From contig JAFZVZ010000005.1 of NCBI GenBank assembly GCA_017617545.1, forward strand, positions 1 through 61,938: a stretch of 61,938 nucleotides of DNA, in the 5' to 3' direction. This DNA comes from Lachnospiraceae bacterium. Lineage in GTDB: Bacteria > Bacillota > Clostridia > Lachnospirales > Lachnospiraceae. Below the pieces are notes generated by a model. The model ran no database searches, was not told the origin of the DNA, and saw nothing but the letters and a program-made list of their open reading frames with translations. The position numbers were made by a program, and so were the translations under genes. Of this stretch, positions 43,852 to 52,471 are shown in pieces (the first letter of the stretch is position 1; every line of letters starts with the position of its first letter).

Positions 43852-44571
43852 ATGCTTGTAATTAACGGACTGGAGAAGATTTACAAGGGTACGACCAAGG
43901 GTGTTTCGGATATCACGCTCCATGTGGAGAAGGGCGACATCTACGCCTTCATCGGCCACAACGGCGCGGGCAAGACGACGCTTTTAAAGGCGATCACCGG
44001 AATTCACGAGTTTGACAAGGGAATGGTGCTGATTGACGGGCTCGACATCACGAAGGAGCCGGAGGAGGTCAAGCGGCGCATCGCGTATGTGCCGGACAAC
44101 CCGGATATCTACGAGTACATGACGGGTATACAGTATTTGAATTTTATCGCGGATGTCTTCGGAGTTTCGAAGGTGGACCGCGAGGCGCGCATTGCCGAAT
44201 ACGCGGGCCGGTTCGAGATCACCGACTCGCTCGGCGACCTTGTGTCGGGCTACTCTCACGGCATGAAGCAGAAGCTTGCGCTGATCTCGGCGCTTCTGCA
44301 CGAGCCGAAGCTGCTGATCATGGACGAGCCGTTCGTGGGCCTCGACCCGAAGGCGGCGTTCCTTCTCAAGGAGACCATGCGGAGCATGACCGAGGCCGGC
44401 TGCGCGATCTTCTTCTCGACGCACGTGCTCGACGTGGCGGAGAAGCTGTGCAACAAGGTGGCCATCATCAAGGAGGGACACCTTGTCACGTCCGGCCTGA
44501 TGAGCGAAATCGTCAAGGACCAGTCGTCGCTCGAGTCAATCTTCATGGAAACAGTGGAAAATAAGAACTGA
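43852..44571 (+). CDS. ABC transporter ATP-binding protein
   Basis: 239 aa, GGGAGAAAG SD 21 nt after glpK. Walker A GHNGAGKTTL, signature SGYSHGMKQKLAL, Walker B LLIMDEPFVGLDP, switch His FFSTHVLD. Pairs with the large permease at 44618. Confidence 0.92.
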   Translation: MLVINGLEKIYKGTTKGVSDITLHVEKGDIYAFIGHNGAGKTTLLKAITGIHEFDKGMVLIDGLDITKEPEEVKRRIAYVPDNPDIYEYMTGIQYLNFIADVFGVSKVDREARIAEYAGRFEITDSLGDLVSGYSHGMKQKLALISALLHEPKLLIMDEPFVGLDPKAAFLLKETMRSMTEAGCAIFFSTHVLDVAEKLCNKVAIIKEGHLVTSGLMSEIVKDQSSLESIFMETVENKN

Positions 44572-44617
44572 GCCGCGGGGTGGACGTCTCGCCTGCGGAC
44601 AGGGGGAACAGAGCAGT

Positions 44618-46270
44618 ATGAATTCGTTTACGACAATCTGGAAAGCGGAAATGGTGAACTACGCCGGATTTAACGTCTACCGCCACACGAAGGATCCTTC
44701 GGAGAGAAAGCGGAGGACGGCGCTTTTGTGCGTGTTTGCGTTTCTTTTTATTGTTGGGATCGGATACATCGCGGGCGCTTCGTTTGCGCTTGAGGAATTC
44801 AAGATCGGGCGCGCGATCCCGATGCTGTATCCGGCGCTTGCGATGGCGGTCACGTTTATGCTCGGAGTGCTGAAGGCGCGCGGCAATCTGTACCGTGTGC
44901 GTGACCGGGAACTTCTCTCTTCGCTGCCGGTCCGCAGTATGCCGGTCGCGGCTGCGAGACTTATGAAAATGTATGTCGACGGCCTGATCGTAACAGTCCT
45001 CGTCCTCGTGCCGAGCTTCCTCGTGTACGGGATCGCGGAGCATGCGGGAGCAAGGTTCTGGCTCATGCTCGTGCCGGAGATCCTGGTCTTGCCGATCCTG
45101 CCGATGGCGCTTGCCGCGTGGGTGGGCATCGTATTTGCCGCGCTGATCTCACGGGTAAAGCACAAGGTGCTGGCGGAGGTGTTGCTTGCGGTCGCTGTTG
45201 TGGTCGGACTGCTGACGCTGTCCTTCACGGTCACGGGCGGATCGACGGTCAACATGAACCTGACCGAGATCGTCCAGGATCAGAACGGCAACAAGCTCTC
45301 TCAGAAGGAGATGAACGACCGCGTCGCGAAGCAGGCGGCGGAGGCGCTCGAGAAGATCGAGGCGAAGACGCCGTTTGTGAAGACCTGGGGCTCGTGGTTC
45401 TCCGGCGAGAAGCCCGCGGGACTTCTCATCCTCGCGGCTGTCTCTGTGGCGTTTCTGCTGTTCACGGCGTGCGTGATCGGCCGCAATCTGTTCGCAATCT
45501 CCGGCAGGCTTGCACCTGTCACCGAACACAGGGATTACAAGATGAGTGAGCTGCGGTCACACTCCGTGCTGGAGGCGCTTGTGCGCAAGGAGGCGGGGCG
45601 GTATTTTTCGTCGGGTCTCTATGTTTCCAACACGATCATCGGGCCTGTTCTCGGGCTCGTTCTCGCCGTGCTGATGGGTGTCTTCGGACCCGAGGAGCTG
45701 TTGCGGAAGATAGGCAACATGCCGATCCAAATGCATCCGGTGGCAGCCCTGCCGTTTTTGATCAGCGTGCCGTTCTGCATGATGTCGATCACGTCCGCGT
45801 CAATCTCCGCGGAGGGCAAGAACTGGTGGATCACCAAGAGCCTGCCGATCGAGGCCGGAGATATATTGAACGCGAAGCTTCTGTTCAACCTGCTCGTGTT
45901 CGCGCCGTTTTATCTGGTCGCCGAGCTTGTTCTGCTGTTCATGGTCCGCGTGAGCGTGATGCAGCGGCTGTGGCTGTTGATCGTGCCGCTTGTGTACATC
46001 GTTTTCGCGGTTGTCTTCGGACTTTTTCTGAACCTGAGATTTCCCAAGTTTAAGTGGGAAAATGAGGCTGAGATCGTGAAGCAGAGCGCTGCCGTAGGGC
46101 TGAGCATACTCAGTGTTTTCATCGCGATCATTCCGACGGCCGGTCTTTTGTTGCTGCCCGAGCGGTTCGCGAACATTGTTTCGGCGGCTGTTGTCGCGGT
46201 CGTTGCAGCGTTGGCGGTTTTGTTGTATCATAAGATCATGAACACGGATCTGCTGCGGATTGGGGATTGA
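44618..46270 (+). CDS. large ABC-2 type permease
   Basis: 550 aa, about 12 hydrophobic helices in two halves separated by a charged segment (~205-255, QDQNGNKLSQKEMNDRVAKQ). Partner of the ATPase 46 nt upstream. Similar 'putative ABC exporter' permeases are common in Clostridia; the substrate is unknown. Confidence 0.87.
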   Translation: MNSFTTIWKAEMVNYAGFNVYRHTKDPSERKRRTALLCVFAFLFIVGIGYIAGASFALEEFKIGRAIPMLYPALAMAVTFMLGVLKARGNLYRVRDRELLSSLPVRSMPVAAARLMKMYVDGLIVTVLVLVPSFLVYGIAEHAGARFWLMLVPEILVLPILPMALAAWVGIVFAALISRVKHKVLAEVLLAVAVVVGLLTLSFTVTGGSTVNMNLTEIVQDQNGNKLSQKEMNDRVAKQAAEALEKIEAKTPFVKTWGSWFSGEKPAGLLILAAVSVAFLLFTACVIGRNLFAISGRLAPVTEHRDYKMSELRSHSVLEALVRKEAGRYFSSGLYVSNTIIGPVLGLVLAVLMGVFGPEELLRKIGNMPIQMHPVAALPFLISVPFCMMSITSASISAEGKNWWITKSLPIEAGDILNAKLLFNLLVFAPFYLVAELVLLFMVRVSVMQRLWLLIVPLVYIVFAVVFGLFLNLRFPKFKWENEAEIVKQSAAVGLSILSVFIAIIPTAGLLLLPERFANIVSAAVVAVVAALAVLLYHKIMNTDLLRIGD

Positions 46271-46302
46271 GCAGCTGCGGCGGAGAGTAGGGCTGAACGT
46301 TG

Positions 46303-46358
46303 AAAGACCGGAAGCACAAAGACCGGAAACACAAAGACCGGAAACACAAAGACCGAAA
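46303..46358 (+). repeat. 15-bp tandem repeat, about 3.6 copies
   Basis: Unit AAAGACCGGAAACAC at 46303, 46318 and 46333 (first copy with one change) plus a partial fourth. Between the permease and HAD genes. Confidence 0.92.
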
Positions 46359-46414
46359 GTTTCAGTGACGGAGAATGTAAGGGGTTACGATCAAAATCAC
46401 TGTGAGGGTATCAA

Positions 46415-47071
46415 ATGTATCATTATGTTTTCTTTGACCTGGACGGCACGTTGACGCAGTCGGAGTTCGGAATTGTCGAGGCAGCGAGCAGGGCGCTTGC
46501 GCACTTCGGGATCGAGACTCCGAACAGGGATCTCCTGAAGCGCTTCATCGGGCCGCCCCTGTACGTTTCATTTCATGAATTTTACGGATTGTCGGATGAG
46601 GACAGCTTCGAGGCGATCCGCGTGTACCGTGAGTATTACGAGAGGGAGGGAGTCTACCTGGCGCCGCTGTTCGCGGGAGTGAAGGAGACGCTGCAGGCGC
46701 TCCGCGACGCGGGCTGCAAGCTGATGATCGTCACCTCGAAACCACAGAACATGGCGGAGGTTGTGGCAAACCACGAGGGCGTGAGCGGCTTCTTTGAGGG
46801 AATCGTGGGACCGTCGCTCGAAGGGCGTGACCCAAACAAGGCATTGCTCATCCGCACGGCGATGGAGCAGCTCGGACTGGCGGATGAGGACCGCAGCGAG
46901 ATCCTCATGGTCGGCGACCGTTTCTATGATATCAAGGCATCCGTGGAGGTCGGCGTCGATTCAATCGGAGTGCTTTATGGCTACGGCAATGAGAAGGAGT
47001 TGCGCGAATCGGGAGCGACCTACATCGTGAAGACGCCGGAGGAGATTGCGACGACGGCGCTGGGCGAGTGA
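46415..47071 (+). CDS. HAD-family phosphatase (phosphoglycolate phosphatase-like)
   Basis: 218 aa. FFDLDGTLTQS (nucleophile), IVTSKPQ (motif II), motif III Lys in DPNKALL, MVGDRFYDIKAS (motif IV). Helical cap at 17-85. SD GAGGGT. The substrate may be phosphoglycolate or a nucleotide. Confidence 0.9.
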   Translation: MYHYVFFDLDGTLTQSEFGIVEAASRALAHFGIETPNRDLLKRFIGPPLYVSFHEFYGLSDEDSFEAIRVYREYYEREGVYLAPLFAGVKETLQALRDAGCKLMIVTSKPQNMAEVVANHEGVSGFFEGIVGPSLEGRDPNKALLIRTAMEQLGLADEDRSEILMVGDRFYDIKASVEVGVDSIGVLYGYGNEKELRESGATYIVKTPEEIATTALGE

Positions 47072-47167
47072 AGCTGTACGTTTATGTGCTTCCGCGGAGG
47101 AGGCGGGCTTTTGAACGCGGACGGAGTTCGGTAGAAAGCACTGGATTTCTTCGTAAGCCGCCGGATT

Positions 47168-47456
47168 ACTGTTGAGAAGCCGGTTTCCTGCGAAATCAAC
47201 AGTAAGTTGCGCCGATTCCGGCAGCCAAGATTGAGTGGTTTGAAGATTTTTTCTGTTGAAACGGCGGTTTCCTGCGAAATCAACAGTAAGTTGCGCCGAT
47301 TCCGGCAGCCAAGATTGAGTGGTTTGAAGATTTTTTCTGTTGAAACTGCAGATTTCTGCGAAATCAACAGTAAGTTGCGCTGATTCCGGCAGCCAAGATT
47401 GAGTGGAATGAAGCTTTTCTTCTGTTGATATGACAGATTCCGGCAAAATCAACAGA
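47168..47456 (+). repeat. 84-bp tandem repeat, 3.4 copies, each with a hairpin
   Basis: Copies begin with CTGTTGA at 47169, 47253, 47337 and 47422. Each copy opens with an inverted repeat CTGTTGA ... TCAACAG (loop ~20 nt), followed by a ~50-nt conserved linker. The linker is almost identical in copies 1-2 and drifts in copy 3; the fourth is truncated after its hairpin. Confidence 0.93.
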
Positions 47457-47549
47457 AATATCGACGTCTTGGAGATTTTGATCGCGCAAGCGGAAGAGTT
47501 TTTTGAAAGAATAGCAGAAGATTCTTCATTTTGCTGCAGGATACTCTGT

Positions 47550-47558
47550 GATATAATG
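47550..47558 (+). promoter_or_regulatory. extended -10 promoter of the ABC exporter
   Basis: TGATATAAT (TGn then perfect TATAAT at 47553-47558); the -35 (TTTTGC, 17 nt away) is weak. The leader is about 120 nt. Confidence 0.68.
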
Positions 47559-47650
47559 TCGATGGTGTCAATCTTCCGGGCAAAGGTTTGCAGGAATACC
47601 TGAGGAGATAGGCAACCGAAATAATAACTCGATTTCCCGATAAAATAATA

Positions 47651-47668
47651 GTTCTACACACGTAGAAC
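47651..47668 (+). promoter_or_regulatory. leader hairpin before the ABC exporter
   Basis: GTTCTAC (47651-47657), loop ACAC, GTAGAAC (47662-47668): perfect palindrome 16 nt before the start codon, touching the RBS. Confidence 0.6.
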
Positions 47669-47684
47669 AGAAAAGAGGAAGCCT

Positions 47685-49574
47685 ATGCCACCCGGAGGAA
47701 GAATGGGCGGGCCGTTCGGCCGTGCCTACATGACCGAGGAAGAGAAGGCGGCAGCGCCGAAGATCACGAAAGCGCTGCTGAAGCGAGTATTTTCCTACCT
47801 CACGCCGTACTGGAAGCAACTGACGCTGGTGCTCATCTGTATCGCGATCTCATCGACGATGTCGCTGTATCCGTCGGTGCTCACCGGTAAGATCCTCGAT
47901 GAAGGTATCATCGGCCGCAATATGAAGCTGTTGATCATCTACATCGTCGCGTCGTTCGGACTGACGCTTGCGTCCAATCTGATCGGTGTGGTGGAGGCGT
48001 ACGTCAACACATGGATCGCGCAGCACATCACGTACGATATGCGCAACCAGATGTTCTCGCATTTGCAGAAAATGTCGCAGCGGTTTTTTACCTCGAACAA
48101 CCAGGGCGATATCATCACGCGTATGACAAGTGACATCTCGGGCGTGGAGTCCGTGATCACGAACACGTTCCGCAACATCCTGTCGAACTCGATCACGCTT
48201 GTCGTGGCGCTCGTGATGATGTTCCAGAAGAACTGGATCCTTGCGGTGCTCGGCATCTGTGTCATCCCGCTCTTCGTCATCCCGACGAGAAAAGCCGGCA
48301 AGACGAGATGGAAACTGACGGGCGAGGCTCAGGCGTGCAATGACGAGATCAACGGCATCCTCAACGAGACGATGTCCGTGAGCGGCCAGCTTCTCGTCAA
48401 GCTCTTCGGCAAGGAGGAGAAGGAGTACGGTCGTTATAAGGACGCGAACGGTCGCATGATCCGCCTCAATATCCGCGAGCGCATGGCAGGCCGCTGGTTC
48501 TTCGTGATCCTCAACACCGTGACGAACATCGGCCCGATGCTTCTCTATCTGGTCGGCGGTATCCTGATCATGAAGTACGACAGCTCCCTCACGCCCGGTG
48601 ACATCACCGTGCTTGTGGCATTGTTGGGACGCACATACATGCCGGTCAACAACCTTCTGAACATCCAGGTCGACTGGATGCGTTCGATGGCGTTGTTCAC
48701 CCGTATTTTCGAATACTTTGATATGCCCATTGAGATCGAGAACGATCCCGAGGCGATCACTCCGGACAGCGCGAAAGGTGAGATCACGTTTGATCATGTG
48801 GATTTCTCGTACGATCCGGAACGGCAGATTCTGTACGACGTGAGCTTCAAGCTCGAGAGCGGGCGAAGTATCGCGATCGTCGGTCCGTCGGGCTCGGGCA
48901 AGAGTACGATCATCAACCTGATCCCGCGACTGTACGATGTGCAGGGCGGTCAGGTCCTGTTCGACGGTGTCGACGTGAAGAAGCTGGACCTTGGCTTCCT
49001 TCGGAAAAATGTCGGTGTCGTCTCGCAGGAAACCTACCTCTTCAACGGAACCATCCGCGAGAACCTTCTTTATGCGAAGGAGGACGCGACCGAGGAGGAG
49101 ATGATCGAGGCCTGCAAGAAAGCCAACATTTACGACTTTATCGAGGCGCAGGAGACCGGCCTCGACACGATGGTCGGCAACCGCGGACTGAAGCTCTCCG
49201 GCGGCGAGAAGCAGCGCATTTCCATCGCGCGAGTACTTCTCAAGAACCCGGCGCTTCTGATTTTCGACGAGGCGACCTCGGCGCTTGACTCCATCTCGGA
49301 GAGCAAGATCCAGGAGGCGATCGACCCGATCATTGAGGAGCGCACGAGCATCCTGATCGCGCACCGGCTCTCGACCATCCTTGCAGCCGACGAGATCCTC
49401 GTCGTCAAGGACGGTCATATCGTGGAGCGCGGACAGCACCGCGACCTTGTCAAGCTCGGCGGTGTCTACACCGAACTGTACAACACACAGTTCAAGAAGG
49501 TGGACGAGGAGGGCCGCATTAAGGACAACTCCGACGAGGAGCTTGCGGCGATCAAGGAAGCGATCACGACGTAA
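47685..49574 (+). CDS. ABC exporter, MsbA/multidrug type (fused membrane and ATPase domains)
   Basis: 629 aa after AGAGGAAG. Six-helix ABC transporter domain (~30-330; SLYPSVLTGKILDEGI, DIITRMTSDISGVESVI) then ATPase: Walker A GPSGSGKST, Q-loop VSQETYLFNGT, signature LSGGEKQRISIARVLL, Walker B LLIFDEATSALD, H-loop IAHRLST. Half-transporter, so a homodimer or a heterodimer with a partner elsewhere. Likely exports lipids, peptides or drugs. Confidence 0.94.
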   Translation: MPPGGRMGGPFGRAYMTEEEKAAAPKITKALLKRVFSYLTPYWKQLTLVLICIAISSTMSLYPSVLTGKILDEGIIGRNMKLLIIYIVASFGLTLASNLIGVVEAYVNTWIAQHITYDMRNQMFSHLQKMSQRFFTSNNQGDIITRMTSDISGVESVITNTFRNILSNSITLVVALVMMFQKNWILAVLGICVIPLFVIPTRKAGKTRWKLTGEAQACNDEINGILNETMSVSGQLLVKLFGKEEKEYGRYKDANGRMIRLNIRERMAGRWFFVILNTVTNIGPMLLYLVGGILIMKYDSSLTPGDITVLVALLGRTYMPVNNLLNIQVDWMRSMALFTRIFEYFDMPIEIENDPEAITPDSAKGEITFDHVDFSYDPERQILYDVSFKLESGRSIAIVGPSGSGKSTIINLIPRLYDVQGGQVLFDGVDVKKLDLGFLRKNVGVVSQETYLFNGTIRENLLYAKEDATEEEMIEACKKANIYDFIEAQETGLDTMVGNRGLKLSGGEKQRISIARVLLKNPALLIFDEATSALDSISESKIQEAIDPIIEERTSILIAHRLSTILAADEILVVKDGHIVERGQHRDLVKLGGVYTELYNTQFKKVDEEGRIKDNSDEELAAIKEAITT

Positions 49575-49599
49575 TATTACAGAAGGAGAATTTGACCTG

Positions 49600-50139
49600 A
49601 TGAGATTTATCCGGCGGATTTTGACGCTGCTTTTAGGTTTGTTTTTTACGGTGCTGGCCATTTCGTGCATAGACGATGTTTCATATGCGCTGATCTTCAT
49701 CGCGCTCGCGCTGTTCTTCTTCAACAGGTTCCGCAAGCTGAAATATGTAGCGGAGGAGGAAGACGAGGAGGACGATGAGGAAGAGTACGAGGAGCCCGTC
49801 TATCAGCAGAGCGTGCAAAAGCCCGTGAAGATCGGCCTGGTGGACAGACTTCTGCTGTCTCACTTAGAGTGCATGAGCAATTCACAGACCCCGACATACA
49901 ACGCGACACCCTATGTTGCGCAAACCCGGAATACGCAGGCCAATGATGCCGCTGCGCGCCGGAAGGCCGATGAGGAAAGAGTTCGCCGCGAGCGGGAGGA
50001 GGATGCCCGGAAGGCGGATTACTGGGAGCAGGAATACCGGCGATTGCTCTTCTATGATCCGCAGTGCCGCGATGAGAGCACGAAAGTCGCGGACTATAAC
50101 AGAGGGTATTTTCGAGCGCGATCCCAGGGCAGAAGATAG
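49600..50139 (+). CDS. hypothetical membrane protein with acidic and coiled segments
   Basis: ATG 49600 (AGAAGGAG). 179 aa. Two N-terminal helices (ILTLLLGLFFTVLAI; YALIFIALALFFF), a very acidic stretch (EEEDEEDDEEEYEEP) and a C-terminal charged coiled coil (RRKADEERVRREREEDARKA). Follows the exporter gene by 25 nt, so may be co-transcribed. Unknown. Confidence 0.78.
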   Translation: MRFIRRILTLLLGLFFTVLAISCIDDVSYALIFIALALFFFNRFRKLKYVAEEEDEEDDEEEYEEPVYQQSVQKPVKIGLVDRLLLSHLECMSNSQTPTYNATPYVAQTRNTQANDAAARRKADEERVRREREEDARKADYWEQEYRRLLFYDPQCRDESTKVADYNRGYFRARSQGRR

Positions 50140-50170
50140 AAACCTTAATAAGTATGCTGGAATCAGAAAG

Positions 50171-50199
50171 GGCGGAGGCAATTGTGCTTCCGCCATTTT
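50171..50199 (+). terminator. terminator, possibly bidirectional
   Basis: GGCGGAGGCA (50171-50180) pairs with TGCTTCCGCC (50185-50194) through one G-T pair, followed by ATTTTT. Confidence 0.85.
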
Positions 50200-50209
50200 T
50201 ACGTCTGTA

Positions 50210-50620
50210 TCAGATTTCCGGGGACGGAGGAAGATCATCGTCCCTCGCTTTGGTCGGCGGATTGCCGTTGAAAAGCCGCACCATCCGTATGATCGCTATG
50301 ATGAGGAACCCGAAGCCGAACAGAAGTCCGCAAGTCAGGTAGCCTACGACAAGGTAGAGCAATATGATAAACCGGTCACGCATGCGGAAATGCTTGTTCC
50401 TGCAGAGGAACAGCAATGCCCACAGTACAACCAGACCGCCGAAGACCGGAAGCATTTTCTTATAGATCTTCACGGCATAATCGACCGGGCCCGGCACGTG
50501 AATGGGATTGGCCAGACATACTCCCGTCATCAGACCGATCGCGGCTGTCATCAGCAGAGCGACCCATATGCCCCTGTTACGCAGCGGACCGAAGCGTCCG
50601 CGTTTCCTTTCGTGTACCAT
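50210..50620 (-). CDS. hypothetical membrane protein (136 aa)
   Basis: ATG at 50620 with AAGGAGG upstream. Three hydrophobic helices (VALLMTAAIGLMTGVCL; MLPVFGGLVVLWALLFL; IILLYLVVGYLTCGLLFGF) and a polar tail. Last gene of a three-gene minus-strand set. Confidence 0.75.
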   Translation of the reverse strand: MVHERKRGRFGPLRNRGIWVALLMTAAIGLMTGVCLANPIHVPGPVDYAVKIYKKMLPVFGGLVVLWALLFLCRNKHFRMRDRFIILLYLVVGYLTCGLLFGFGFLIIAIIRMVRLFNGNPPTKARDDDLPPSPEI

Positions 50621-50661
50621 GTTGTTTCCCCCTCCTTGGTGTAATTGATCTGCGTGCGGGT

Positions 50662-51744
50662 TCATTTTCCGCCTGATCCCTGTGCCGGTTTGGCGAGCTT
50701 GTTATATTGCCGTAACCCCACCAGCAACAGCACCGCCGACACAACGACCGCCGATACGAGGATCGGTTTCTTCGAAAGCGTGGGCGCGACCTCGGAAAAT
50801 GCGGGTACCAGGCCGCAGAAGAGCATTGCCGATGTCAGCCCGAACGCAGCCCCTTTGCGCTTCGGGAACATGTTGACCATCACGCTCAGCGTGATCGGCA
50901 TCGACATATTGAACAGCAGCATGGCAGCCACGCCGCAAGCCATGCTTTGGTCCGCGAACGCGAACAGAACGGAAGCCGTGAACAGAGATGTCACGGAGGT
51001 GCGCATCCAGCCGAGGCGATCTCCGATGATGCCGCCGAGCATTTTCCCGAGAGTTACCGCGATGACTGCGATCAGACCGTGCGTAAATCCGTTTCTCCAG
51101 GGAAACTTCATGAGCATCCCGAAGCAGCTGCGCAGACACACCGTGAACAGCATGCAGTAGATGATGAGCAATTCCCGCTCCGTCATGCGCACCGGCTCGA
51201 TGATTCGCTTACACGGTTCGTTGTCGATCTTGTAGCGGTACCGGATCAGCAGGTAGAGGCCGATCAGCAGGACGCCGCTTGCGATCAGCAGCGCGATCGT
51301 CACCGGAGCGCCGAAGGGCATGTGATCTCCGTTCATGCCCAGGTACAGGCCGACAGAGCCGGTCGCCACGAAGATACCCGGAAAGGACGCCTTTCGGTCG
51401 GAGATGTTCAGAACATCCACACCGCCGCCGACGTGGTAGAGCGCGTTTCCGATGCCCGCGACCGCGCAGGCGACTGCGGCGTACGGGCGGAACACAAACC
51501 CTGCGGCGACGAGAAAGCAGCCGATCGCGGCCATCAGGGAATTCCGGTTCCACGGGTCCGCGAGAATGCCGACCGGGTACTGCAGCGCGAACGCGCAGAA
51601 ATCATAGAGATACACCAGCAGCGCAGCCGTCGTGAGACTGAGCCCGGCGTCCCGTGAGATTTCCATCACAAGCATCGCGCAGCCGAAATCCACAACCGCG
51701 TGCATCACGCTGTGCGTTCCGACAATAACCGTGTTACGCTTCAT
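50662..51744 (-). CDS. MFS-type transporter
   Basis: ATG at 51744 (GGAGAGG). 360 aa, about 11 helices. Central cytoplasmic loop (RYRYKIDNEPCKRIIEPVR) separates the two halves. MFS hints: YPVGILADPWNRNS after helix 2. Substrate unknown; slightly short for MFS. Confidence 0.83.
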   Translation of the reverse strand: MKRNTVIVGTHSVMHAVVDFGCAMLVMEISRDAGLSLTTAALLVYLYDFCAFALQYPVGILADPWNRNSLMAAIGCFLVAAGFVFRPYAAVACAVAGIGNALYHVGGGVDVLNISDRKASFPGIFVATGSVGLYLGMNGDHMPFGAPVTIALLIASGVLLIGLYLLIRYRYKIDNEPCKRIIEPVRMTERELLIIYCMLFTVCLRSCFGMLMKFPWRNGFTHGLIAVIAVTLGKMLGGIIGDRLGWMRTSVTSLFTASVLFAFADQSMACGVAAMLLFNMSMPITLSVMVNMFPKRKGAAFGLTSAMLFCGLVPAFSEVAPTLSKKPILVSAVVVSAVLLLVGLRQYNKLAKPAQGSGGK

Positions 51745-51767
51745 TCTGCCTCTCCGATTACATAAAG

Positions 51768-52148
51768 TTACAGAAGATCCGGAAGGATCCCGACGCAGAA
51801 GGAGGCCGCGTTGAGCACCAGGGAGAGCACGAACGGATTCAGCTTCCCCTTCGGCAGATACCGGCGGTACACCGCGCCCTCGCAGAGGACCACGCACACC
51901 TCCATCGCAATTATCGTAAAATTCATTATCGCATACGAAACACTGAATTGCAACATAAGAAAGAAGATCGTTACGACGATGGGGTTTGAGATGCTGTTCG
52001 TGATAAACACGGTTTCCAGCGGGTTGCGCTTTCGCACGCCGAGAGCGAAGGCAAGGGGGATTTCGATGAGCCAGACAAGAAGGAGATTGTGGGCGATGAT
52101 GTTGAGATATGAATACAGCAATCCGCTGTCAAACAGACGATCAAGCAT
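51768..52148 (-). CDS. hypothetical membrane protein (126 aa)
   Basis: ATG at 52148 with AGGAGGGG. Three or four helices (NIIAHNLLLVWLIEIPLAFA; PIVVTIFFLMLQFSVSYAI; NFTIIAMEVCVVLCEGAV). First gene of the operon with the MFS protein. Confidence 0.75.
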   Translation of the reverse strand: MLDRLFDSGLLYSYLNIIAHNLLLVWLIEIPLAFALGVRKRNPLETVFITNSISNPIVVTIFFLMLQFSVSYAIMNFTIIAMEVCVVLCEGAVYRRYLPKGKLNPFVLSLVLNAASFCVGILPDLL

Positions 52149-52185
52149 GTTCCCCCCTCCTTTCGACTGACCCGGTAATATATCA

Positions 52186-52214
52186 ATTGTATCGGAGAGA
52201 AAGGGGAAAATCAA
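52186..52214 (-). promoter_or_regulatory. promoter of the minus-strand membrane-protein operon
   Basis: Minus strand: TTGATT (52214-52209), 17-nt spacer, TACAAT (52191-52186), ~38 nt before the start. Confidence 0.72.
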
Positions 52215-52366
52215 CCGGAAAAGAGGCAGTTTTCGGGGCATTTTCCGAGGCGCTTACGCACGTTAAAAAGGACTTTTTTGACGGAAAATACGAAATTTCG
52301 GCATGAAAAATGCGTAATAATTCAGCCAGAATGTAAAAATCGTTTCCTTGCAGAGAATAAAAGTAA

Positions 52367-52395
52367 TTGACATTTACTTTTGCAATATGTATAAT
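52367..52395 (+). promoter_or_regulatory. consensus sigma-A promoter
   Basis: TTGACA (52367-52372), exactly 17 nt, TATAAT (52390-52395): perfect match in both hexamers. Leader of ~70 nt before the lipoprotein gene. Confidence 0.93.
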
Positions 52396-52471
52396 CATGA
52401 ACAATAGCAGACACAAAACGTCTGCTAGGTGCATAACCATACAATATTTCACAGAAAAGAGGGCATAGCGT

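Larger units (their letters stand above)
47072..47684 (+). other. 613-nt intergenic region with repeats and promoter
   Basis: Holds the 84-bp tandem repeat (47168-47456), an extended -10 promoter (47550-47558) and a long leader with a hairpin. A minus-strand ORF over the repeats is discussed among the rejected items. Confidence 0.7.
52149..52471 (+). other. 323-nt divergent promoter region
   Basis: Contains a minus-strand promoter (52186-52214) and a plus-strand promoter (52367-52395), with AT-rich DNA and one octamer (52239) between. No gene was seen. Confidence 0.65.

Noticed and set aside
46260-46454. 64-codon plus-strand ORF with ERPETQ repeats
   Set aside because: It overlaps the permease end and the HAD start, has no SD, and its repeats come from the 15-bp DNA repeat.
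46961-47452. Minus-strand ORF of 163 codons with a 28-residue repeat (QTTQSWLPESAQLTVDFA)
   Set aside because: The repeat is explained by the 84-bp DNA repeat (a multiple of three). No SD fits, the ORF overlaps the end of the HAD gene, and the conserved feature is the hairpin rather than the reading frame.
47168-47456. CRISPR array
   Set aside because: The period is 84 bp and the whole unit is conserved; there are no unique spacers of constant length and no cas genes.
47850-49736. 628-codon minus-strand ORF
   Set aside because: Antisense shadow of the ABC exporter; no motif and no SD.
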